Origin: Hyphomicrobiales bacterium
GTDB lineage: Bacteria; Pseudomonadota; Alphaproteobacteria; Rhizobiales; Kaistiaceae
Assembly (NCBI GenBank): GCA_017305815.1
Contig: JAFKJZ010000475.1
Location: 1-16,439 of the forward strand
DNA: 16,439 bases
Direction of reading: 5' to 3'
Shown: piece by piece, positions 6,779 to 13,400 of the stretch
How positions within the stretch are numbered: the stretch's first letter is position 1
How the letters are laid out: every line of letters starts with the position of its first letter
Notes under the pieces: model-generated
Databases searched by the model: none
Told to the model about the DNA's origin: nothing
Seen by the model: the letters and a program-made list of their open reading frames with translations, nothing else
Translations under genes and position numbers: made by a program

Positions 6779-7342
6779 ATGACGCGAGAGCTTCTGCAAG
6801 CGGCGGTAGAAGTTGAAGAGTCGGAGGGCAGCTACTCATCCGGCAATCCGGCCTCCAGCGTGATCACCGTGGTCACCGAGCATGATCGGGGCCATGTCAC
6901 GCATTTCGAACTGGCAAGGACGATCGAGCGGGTGAACCGCCGCTTCACCGACCTGCTCCGGATCGAAATGGGCAAGCTCGGCGTCGGCGACATCGGTCCT
7001 GCCCAGGTCATGGTGCTGTTCACCATCGGCAATGGTGAGCTCTCGGTGCGCGATCTGCTCGACAAGGGCCACTATCTCGGCTCGAACGTCTCCTACTACC
7101 TGAAGCAACTCGTCGACCTTGGCTATATCGACCGCGCCGCCTCGCAGCGCGACCGGCGCTCCGCGCGTATCAGCCTGTCGCAGAAGGGCCACGACCTCTG
7201 CAACGCGCTTCGCACGGCGGACGACACCTATCACCGCCTGCTTGTTCGCGATGAGGACGAATCGCGCGAGCTCGACAACGCGTATCGCCTTCTCCAGAAG
7301 CTGGAGCTGGTCTGGACGAATGCCACCCGCTACGGCGCCTGA
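6779..7342 (+). CDS. MarR-family transcriptional regulator
   Basis: The predicted protein is 187 residues. A winged helix-turn-helix spans about 73-140, with a recognition helix around 99-112 (YLGSNVSYYLKQLV) and a wing containing DRRSARISLS at 125-134, the usual MarR signature. Residues 1-40 form an acidic extension, and helices at both ends should make the dimer interface. It probably binds palindromes such as TTGAA-N5-TTCAA, one of which lies 15 bases before its start and another before the RTX gene, and so would control itself, type I secretion and the RTX protein. It resembles MarR regulators of rhizobia such as LdtR and, by context, ExpG/WggR of galactoglucan synthesis; I cannot tell which it is closest to. 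GCGGGG before the ATG is a weak ribosome binding site. It is divergent from the exporter and 42 bases upstream of the broken GT4 gene. Confidence 0.9.
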   Translation: MTRELLQAAVEVEESEGSYSSGNPASSVITVVTEHDRGHVTHFELARTIERVNRRFTDLLRIEMGKLGVGDIGPAQVMVLFTIGNGELSVRDLLDKGHYLGSNVSYYLKQLVDLGYIDRAASQRDRRSARISLSQKGHDLCNALRTADDTYHRLLVRDEDESRELDNAYRLLQKLELVWTNATRYGA

Positions 7343-7384
7343 CGGTCGGCGTCGATCGATGCGTTCGCCACGAGGCCTCCCGGC

Positions 7385-8597
7385 GTGAGGGTGCTGTTTA
7401 TTCACCGGCGCGGCGTGGGGCAGTTCGAACACCTCGCCGCCAACCTCGCCGCCAGCGGCAGCGAGGTGACCCTGATCACCGAGAGTGTCGACCGTCGCCT
7501 GCCGGGCGTACGGATCGTGCGGCACCGGGCCGAGCCGCCGCCGAGGCCCGGGGTCGTGCAGAGCAGCCCGCTGGCGACGACCGAACACCACGTGCGCATC
7601 GGCATGCGTGTCGCGGAGACCCTCGAAGCGCTGGTGCGCGCCGAGGGTGCACCCGACATCATCCTCGGCCACATAGGCTGGGGCAGCATGATGTTCGTAA
7701 AAGACGTCGTGCCCCGCAGCCCGGCGCTCGGCTACTGCGAATTCTTCTACAGCGCCGAGGGCGCCGATGTGGGGTTCGACCCGGCCGACGTCATCGATCT
7801 CGACGTCCGCCAGCGGCTTCGCCTGCGCAACGCGGCCCAGCTCGTCACCCTCGACGCGATCGAGGCGGGACTGAGCCCGACCGGCTGGGCGCCGGATCGC
7901 GATCTGCCATGACGGCATCGACGTGCGCCGGTTCCGCCCCGACACCGGGCGCGGCATCGCCCTCCCGGACGGACGCGTCATCAAGGCCGGCGATCCGATC
8001 GTCACCTTCGCGGCGCGCGACCTCGAGCCCTATCGCGGCTTCCCGCAGGCCGTGAAGGCGGCGGCGCGGGTACTGGAGCGCAACAAGGACGCCATCTTCG
8101 TCTTCGTCGGCGGCAATTCCAACAGCTACGGCGCCTCCCGCCGTGACGGAAAAACCTGGAAAGACGCGATCCTGGAAGAAACGCCGCTCGATCCACAGCG
8201 TGTATTCTTTCCAGGTCAGGTTCCGCACGCAATATTGACGCGTCTATTCCAGATCTCGACGGCGCACATCTATCTCACCTATCCGTTCGTCCTGTCCTGG
8301 TCGGTGCTGGAGGCGATGTCCTGCGGCGCGCTGGTGATCGGCTCGGCGACTCCACCCGTGCAGGAGGTGATCCGCCACGGGCAGAACGGCCTGCTGGTGC
8401 CATTCTTCGAACCCGAAGCGCTCGCCGAGACGATTCTGGACGTACTGGCGCGGCCGAAGGCCTTCGTGGACCTCCGGCGCAATGCGCGCCAAACCATCAT
8501 CGAGCGCTATGCGCTCGACAAGTGCCTGACGCGGCAGCGCTCGCTGATGGCTCAGTTGCTGGGGGCTTCGATGCGCTCGGTAGCCGCGGCCGGCTGA
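7385..8597 (+). pseudogene. Broken GT4 glycosyltransferase gene (internal deletion/frameshift)
   Basis: Two reading frames together encode one GT-B glycosyltransferase. The first starts at GTG 7385 (GAGG about 10 bases before) and carries the N-terminal Rossmann half, with GHIGWG and the family-typical CEFFYSAEGADVGFDP, ending at a TGA at 7910-7912. The second, in another frame, resumes with IAICHDGIDVRRFRPD and continues through VTFAARDLEPYRGF, the SWSVLEAMSCG donor-site region and a full C-terminus to 8597. In relatives, about 10 residues separate SPTxW from the I-x-HDGID motif; here almost nothing does (7886-7898), and the frame is shifted. That points to loss of roughly 25-35 bases rather than a one-base slip. 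If real, the enzyme is inactive unless the halves are made separately. The 3' end overlaps the convergent SGNH gene by 46 bases. Confidence 0.8.
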
Positions 8598-9733
8598 GGC
8601 CGGAGATCGGCGACCGGCTCGGCGACGCAGGATTTCAGCGTACCCGTATAGAGCATACCGAGCAGCGGAATCACGCGCGGCCGGGAATCGTCCCCGTCGG
8701 CATGGGCGACATTGTCCTTCGGCACATGCCTGGTCACGCCCGGCACGTTCTGCGAGGCCTGCAGGGAGCAGGTGAAACTCGCCGGTTCCTGCAGCAGCGC
8801 CGGACCGGGATACAGGAAGTCGCAGCTTAGCATCGACAGCAGGAACTTGAAGGCGCCGTCGCGGACGCCGCCCTTCAGCATGGCCGCCTCGACGGTATCG
8901 CTCGCCATGGCGATTTCCAGCGGCGAAATGTCCGGAGCGCAGACATAGGACAGGGCGAGCGGCCGCCCCTTGTCGAAGGTCAGCTTGAGGCGGAAATCGC
9001 CGAGATCAGCGGTTGTCGCGGCAAAGCGGCGGTTGCTGTAGACGCGGGGCGGCAGGCCGCAGCTCTCGATCAGCGTCTTGGCGTCGATGATCCGGGCATC
9101 GGCGAAATGATAGGGATCGACCGGCAATGGCATGCCGCGCGGCCGGAACGGCGCCGCAAGGATCCGCTCGAGATCATCGGCGATGATGTCGGCAACGATC
9201 GTCGTGGCGATCGGCCGGGAATAGTGCCCCTGATCGGCATAGAAGCTCGGATCGGTCACGACCTCGCGGCCGAAGCGGCGCATCAGGTGACGCGACACGT
9301 TGACGATCGCGGTGTCATACCAGTCGGAGAGGTAGTGCATGCCCGCGTCGATCGACGGAACCGAGCTGATATAGGAACCGCCGCGCTGGCCGAACACCAG
9401 CGATACGATGCGCAGGTCGGGATTGATCGACAGCGCATGGCGGATGACGCCCTCGTAGAAGCGGGCCCAGTGCCGGAACGGCCGGCGCTCGTCGCCATAG
9501 ACGAAGGCGTCGTTCAGCGCATATTCGATGATCAGAACCTCGGCATTGGCGAGATGATGCTCGTTCGCCTTCAGCTGGAACAGGCCGAAGCCGGAGGTCG
9601 TGCCGCCGACGGAGAGATCGGCGATGACATCAAGCGGCAGGCCGCGATGCGCCATCCGCGCCAGCAGCGTCGGCCAATAGCCGGGCTGCATGACCGTGTT
9701 TGAGCCGCCGATAACGATAGTCCGGAGCGCCAT
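8552..9733 (-). CDS. SGNH-fold hydrolase or acyltransferase with C-terminal extension
   Basis: The predicted protein is 393 residues. The first ~190 carry SGNH/GDSL blocks: GGSN with serine 11, a glycine block SVGGTT at 41-46, EYALND with asparagine 74, and the D-x-x-H dyad DQGH at 167-170. These give a Ser-Asp-His catalytic set as in esterases and in sugar O-acetyl hydrolases or transferases. No signal peptide is visible, so it probably works in the cytoplasm. The C-terminal ~190 residues match no domain I can name. The ATG at 9733 is chosen because GGGAGGAA lies 7 bases before it; the frame stays open far upstream, but that stretch has shadow-type composition and overlaps the glycoside hydrolase gene. 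It follows that gene by 41 bases and is probably last in the operon. Likely role, by inference: adding or removing acyl groups on the polysaccharide or its precursor. Confidence 0.85.
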   Translation of the reverse strand: MALRTIVIGGSNTVMQPGYWPTLLARMAHRGLPLDVIADLSVGGTTSGFGLFQLKANEHHLANAEVLIIEYALNDAFVYGDERRPFRHWARFYEGVIRHALSINPDLRIVSLVFGQRGGSYISSVPSIDAGMHYLSDWYDTAIVNVSRHLMRRFGREVVTDPSFYADQGHYSRPIATTIVADIIADDLERILAAPFRPRGMPLPVDPYHFADARIIDAKTLIESCGLPPRVYSNRRFAATTADLGDFRLKLTFDKGRPLALSYVCAPDISPLEIAMASDTVEAAMLKGGVRDGAFKFLLSMLSCDFLYPGPALLQEPASFTCSLQASQNVPGVTRHVPKDNVAHADGDDSRPRVIPLLGMLYTGTLKSCVAEPVADLRPQPAAATERIEAPSN

Positions 9734-9740
9734 GCGCGCA

Positions 9741-9748
9741 TTCCTCCC
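9741..9748 (-). promoter_or_regulatory. Ribosome binding site fixing the SGNH gene start
   Basis: GGGAGGAA on the minus strand lies 7 bases before the ATG at 9733. It supports this internal start over starts further upstream in the same open frame, which would overlap the preceding gene by hundreds of bases. Confidence 0.7.
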
Positions 9749-9774
9749 TGCAACTTCCAAACGCGACGAGGACC

Positions 9775-10878
9775 TCAGTCCGTCACCGGCCTTACGGCGG
9801 CGCGGCCGGCCGAAGACAGCCATCCGCAGCGCCAGACGCTGTAGGGGGTCTTGCTGTCCCAATCGAAATAATAGGCTGCCTCGACCCGGCCGGCCGTGAT
9901 ATCCCGGTCGATGATGGCGCGCAGCTGGTCGACCAGGACGGCGCGCTTCTCGTCGGAGATCGGACAAGTTGGCGAGGTGTTCGCGACACCCCATTCGGTG
10001 ATCCAGCACGGCTTGCCGGCCCGGTCGACGCCGCAGAAAGAAAGCGCATCGCGCACGAGCGCATCGCGGCGCGCCCGCGTGCCGCCGCTGCCGGGATAGA
10101 CGTGGATGCCATAGGCGTCGACGAGCGTGTCGAGGCCGCTCGCCTGCATGCGGGCCGTCCATTCCGCCGGCGGGATGATCTCCAGCCCGACGCGCCGCGA
10201 AAATGGTAGCGGCATGTCCGAAAGACCGGCCGAGATCAGCTTCGCATCGCGGTTCAGCTTCGATGCCCGCATCTCCTCGCCGGTCACGCGGACGATCGCG
10301 ACATAGCGGTCGATGCCCTGCGCGACCTTGGCCGGGTCGCCCGGCGTGATGGCGGAGTCGGATTTCGGCTTTCGCACGGTAAGATCGCCGTTGTAGCCGG
10401 CCCAGTTGATCTCGTTGCCGGGCTCCACCGCGACGACTGGAATGCCCATGGCATCCAGCTTGGCCAAGGCATCGCGGATCACGACGCGATAGCGCTCGGG
10501 ATCGAGATCGGACAGCCGGTAGGCATCATGGCTGCGGCCCATGGCCGAGCGGCGCTTGGTGCCCTCGGGATAGAAATCGGGATTGTTCAGCGAGATTTCG
10601 AGCAGGATGCGCAGTCCGGCCGCATGCGCGATGCGGACCGCATCCAGGCTCGGATCGACCGGCGCGCTCAGCGACAGGCGCACCGAAACGACATCGCTCT
10701 TCTTCATCGCGTCGATGATCGCCTGCCGCTCGGCCGGCTTTGCCCAGCCGAGATTGACCCGGTTGAAGCCGAGTTCGGCAGCATCGGCCGGGACACCGAG
10801 AACCGCGCCGAGCCACGCCATCGCCCCGGCAAAGGCCGGAGCGATGCGCGACAGAGGACGTGGATCAGGCCGGCTCAT
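9775..10878 (-). CDS. Secreted glycoside hydrolase, clan GH-A-like (TIM barrel)
   Basis: The predicted protein is 367 residues. Residues 1-34 form a likely Sec signal peptide: basic start, hydrophobic stretch (IAPAFAGAMAWLGAVLGV) and a cleavage site after ADA. The mature part looks like a (β/α)8 glycosidase, with RLSLSAP, an acid/base glutamate in VEPGNEIN (E156), YGIHVYPG near 256-262, a nucleophile glutamate in WITEWG (E295), and YYFDWDSK near the end. The E156 to E295 spacing suits clan GH-A families such as GH5 or GH39. It would cut a polysaccharide in the periplasm or outside; substrate unknown. Placed between pyruvyl transferases and an SGNH enzyme, it may trim the polymer made here or release it from the cell, as glycosidases in other exopolysaccharide clusters do. 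Its start overlaps the upstream pyruvyl transferase gene by 14 bases, and its ribosome binding site is weak. Confidence 0.85.
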   Translation of the reverse strand: MSRPDPRPLSRIAPAFAGAMAWLGAVLGVPADAAELGFNRVNLGWAKPAERQAIIDAMKKSDVVSVRLSLSAPVDPSLDAVRIAHAAGLRILLEISLNNPDFYPEGTKRRSAMGRSHDAYRLSDLDPERYRVVIRDALAKLDAMGIPVVAVEPGNEINWAGYNGDLTVRKPKSDSAITPGDPAKVAQGIDRYVAIVRVTGEEMRASKLNRDAKLISAGLSDMPLPFSRRVGLEIIPPAEWTARMQASGLDTLVDAYGIHVYPGSGGTRARRDALVRDALSFCGVDRAGKPCWITEWGVANTSPTCPISDEKRAVLVDQLRAIIDRDITAGRVEAAYYFDWDSKTPYSVWRCGWLSSAGRAAVRPVTD

Positions 10879-12103
10879 GCGCGCGGACCGCCGCGACCGG
10901 GGGCTTGGCGACGAGCGACGCCGGCGCCTGCTTGATGCCGATATCGTTCAGCGCGGTGCGGAAATTGGTCTCGCAGGCGTTGTATCGGTCGATTACCGCC
11001 GGCGCGTCGATGGTCGACAGGAACTCCTTCAGATACGCCTTCTTCTGCGGCTCGCGGTTCCAGATCCCTGCCTCGATATGCGGGAAGCCGATGAATTCCA
11101 GCATCTCGCGCATGCGATCGTCGACGGCGATCATCAGCGACGGGATGCCGGCCTGCATGGTGATGATGCAGCCGTGGAAGCGGCGACCGAAGGAAAGATC
11201 CAGCTGCGACGCCCAGGTGCGCCAGCGATTGGTGTCGAAGAAGACGTGCAGCTCGTTCTTCCGCTGCCACTTCTCCTGGTGCTTGTATTCGAGCGGTGCG
11301 ACGATGCGGCCCGAGGGCGCGTCATAGGCGGCCGTGGTGTCGTCGCCGACGATGTTCATGTTGTAGACGACGACTTCGTCCTGGATGACGTAGTGCGCGG
11401 TGCTGTCGGGCTTCAGCAGCACATGCGCGTCGACGATGGTGTCGGCCACGCTGCCAAGATAGCCGCCGAAGGCGATCTTCTGGGATTCGACTAGGCCGGG
11501 ATTGGCAATTCCGTTGAGCGCCTGGCGCATGCCATCCGGATTGAAATAGAGCGACGGGCAGCCGGTCGGCCGCACGAACTTCATCCCTTGTTCCTTCAGG
11601 AACTCGGAGGTGAAGTAGCCGCGGGTCAGGAAATAGCTCTCCTTGGCGCGCAGCACCTCGAGGAACTTCTGCGTGCCGGCCGGCAGGTCGTCGCGCAGAT
11701 TGGCCTTGCGCTGGATGCCGATGCCCATCACGACGACCGGCATCTTCAGCTTCTCGAACACCTGCGCTTCCAGATCGGCCGAATAGCCGGGTCGCAGCAG
11801 ATTGGCCGAGGCGAACACGCAGATGTCGAAGGACCGGCTGATCTCGTCATAGACCTCCTGCGAGGCCAGGCTATTGGCGAGGTGCCAGAACGGCATGTAG
11901 ACGACGTCATGACCCCGGAGCGCGTGACCGGCGCCCTCGCCGATCAGGTAGTTGCCGGTGTTGGCGATCTTCTTGACCTGGTCGATGACGTCCTTCTTGG
12001 AGCGGATGTCGTCGAAATAGGGCCGGTGGCGCACCGTCGCGCCGGTCACGCCGGCCACGGTTCTCTGCAGGTAGGAAGGGATGCCGGTCAGCAAGATGCG
12101 CAT
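10865..12103 (-). CDS. Polysaccharide pyruvyl transferase (second of two paralogues)
   Basis: The predicted protein is 412 residues. It belongs to the polysaccharide pyruvyl transferase (CsaB-type) family, which moves a ketal pyruvate from phosphoenolpyruvate onto a sugar hydroxyl pair. Visible marks are MRILLTGIPSY at the start, NTGNYLIGEGA (about 48-58), the VMGIGIQ and FVRPTGCPSLYF segments, and LSFGRRFHG with the histidine expected at the catalytic site, followed by AVDDRMREMLEF. It is alike over almost its full length to the protein encoded next to it at 12193-13368, roughly half identical by eye, so the pair arose by duplication. The ATG at 12103 has AGAGGA about 8 bases upstream. The 89-base gap before it holds an imperfect GC hairpin around 12150-12175 and no gene. 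Acidic pyruvyl groups on the polymer would fit calcium binding by the RTX protein; that link is inference. Confidence 0.88.
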   Translation of the reverse strand: MRILLTGIPSYLQRTVAGVTGATVRHRPYFDDIRSKKDVIDQVKKIANTGNYLIGEGAGHALRGHDVVYMPFWHLANSLASQEVYDEISRSFDICVFASANLLRPGYSADLEAQVFEKLKMPVVVMGIGIQRKANLRDDLPAGTQKFLEVLRAKESYFLTRGYFTSEFLKEQGMKFVRPTGCPSLYFNPDGMRQALNGIANPGLVESQKIAFGGYLGSVADTIVDAHVLLKPDSTAHYVIQDEVVVYNMNIVGDDTTAAYDAPSGRIVAPLEYKHQEKWQRKNELHVFFDTNRWRTWASQLDLSFGRRFHGCIITMQAGIPSLMIAVDDRMREMLEFIGFPHIEAGIWNREPQKKAYLKEFLSTIDAPAVIDRYNACETNFRTALNDIGIKQAPASLVAKPPVAAVRAHEPA

Positions 12104-12192
12104 GACGCTCGTCCTCTGAATGATTGCGTATCCGAAACGGGGCGCCGCCCTGCCCGGCCCGGATGGGCGCAGGCGGGCGGGAAGCGTGCGAA

Positions 12193-13368
12193 CTAGTTCA
12201 GGCCGATATCGCGAAGCGCCGTCCGGAAGTTGCTTTCCCGGTCGTTGTACTTCTCCACTACCTGCGGAACGTTCAGATCCGCCAGGTGATCGGACACGAA
12301 TTCGGCGCGGTCGTTGGCGGCTTCGAGCGCAGACGCCTCGACCGAGGGCTGCCCCGTGAAATTGAGCATCTCGCGCATGCGGTCATCGACGGCGACCATC
12401 AGGCCAGGCACGCCGGACTGCAGCGCGATGATGTTGCCGTGGAACCGGCGACCGATGGAGAAGTCCATCGACGAGGTCCAGGCGCGCCACTGATTGGTGT
12501 CGAAGAAGGTGTGCAGCTTCAGCTTGCGCTGCAGCTGGTCGGAATGCTTGTAGCTGAGGTCGCCAATCATCCGGCCCGAGGTCGAGTCAAAGACACGACC
12601 GTCCTTGTTGGGCTCGACCTTCATGTCGAAATGCAGGAACTCGTCCTGCACCACATAGAAGTTCTCGCTCTCCGGCTTGCTCAGCATGTTGACGTCGCGG
12701 ACGGCTTCTTCCGTCGCGCCGAGATAGCCCGAGAAGACGGTACGGCCGCTGCCGACCTTGACCTCCGGCAGCCGCTTCAGCGCCGTGCGCATGTTGTCTG
12801 GAAGGAAGTAGACCGACGGACAGCCGGTCGGACGAACGAACGAGAAGCCGCGCGACTTCAGGAACTCGGCCGTCTCATAGCCGCGCGTCAGGAAGTAGTG
12901 CTCCTTGCCCTTCAGCACGTCGAGCAATTGCTGGGTGCCGGCGGGCAGGCCGGACTCGAGATCGGCGCGGTTCTGGATTCCGATGCCGAGCATGACGATC
13001 GGCATGTTGAGGTTCTTCAGCACGAGCGCCTCGGCGTCGGCCGACAGCCCCTTGCGCAGCAGGTTGGCGCAGGTGAAGACGCAGATGTCGAAATTGGAGT
13101 TGATCTCGTCGAGGCCAGTGCCGTTCACGCAGGCATTATGCAGATGCCAGAACGGAACCTGCGTGGCGCTCGACGGCATGGCGCGCAGAGCGCCCTCACC
13201 GATCAGATAGTTGCCGGTGTTGGAGATGTTGCTCAGTTCGCGGAGGAAAGCTTCCTTGCTCTCGGGCTGAAGCTGCTGCTCGCCGTAGTTGACGGTCGCG
13301 CCCTTCGCGCTCCGGACGAGCCTCGTATAGTGACCGGGAATGCCTGTGATCAGGATTCTCGAACGCAT
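12193..13368 (-). CDS. Polysaccharide pyruvyl transferase (first of two paralogues)
   Basis: The predicted protein is 391 residues with the same layout as its neighbour at 10865-12103: MRSRILITGIPGHY at the start, NTGNYLIGEGA, PFWHL, FDICVFTCANLLRKG, LGIGIQ, FVRPTGCPSVYF, FSIGRRFHG with the candidate catalytic histidine, and AVDDRMREML. It likely transfers pyruvate from phosphoenolpyruvate to a different sugar, or a different position, from its paralogue; the two differ most in the first 50 residues and between about 220 and 280, where acceptor choice could be set. The ATG at 13368 has GAGGAAAGG about 8 bases upstream and lies 32 bases after the stop of the GT2-GT4 gene, so all are probably co-transcribed. 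Confidence 0.88.
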   Translation of the reverse strand: MRSRILITGIPGHYTRLVRSAKGATVNYGEQQLQPESKEAFLRELSNISNTGNYLIGEGALRAMPSSATQVPFWHLHNACVNGTGLDEINSNFDICVFTCANLLRKGLSADAEALVLKNLNMPIVMLGIGIQNRADLESGLPAGTQQLLDVLKGKEHYFLTRGYETAEFLKSRGFSFVRPTGCPSVYFLPDNMRTALKRLPEVKVGSGRTVFSGYLGATEEAVRDVNMLSKPESENFYVVQDEFLHFDMKVEPNKDGRVFDSTSGRMIGDLSYKHSDQLQRKLKLHTFFDTNQWRAWTSSMDFSIGRRFHGNIIALQSGVPGLMVAVDDRMREMLNFTGQPSVEASALEAANDRAEFVSDHLADLNVPQVVEKYNDRESNFRTALRDIGLN

Positions 13369-13400
13369 GCAGACGTACCTTTCCTCAGATTCCGGAGCTG

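Noticed and set aside
6596..6799. 67-codon open frame on the minus strand in the MarR/exporter gap
   Set aside because: It overlaps the MarR start, sits in AT-rich regulatory DNA, has no ribosome binding site of note and an unremarkable composition; more likely a chance open frame.
6836..8005. 389-codon minus-strand open frame across the MarR and GT4 genes
   Set aside because: It is antisense to two recognisable coding regions, and its composition is that of a shadow frame.
9734..10162. 143-codon upstream extension of the SGNH frame
   Set aside because: The extension is Arg/Ala/His-rich shadow sequence inside the glycosidase gene; the ATG at 9733 has a strong ribosome binding site and starts directly with the SGNH motif.
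12104..12192. Terminator between the two pyruvyl transferase genes
   Set aside because: Only an imperfect GC hairpin with a bulge and no U-run is present; not strong enough to list separately.
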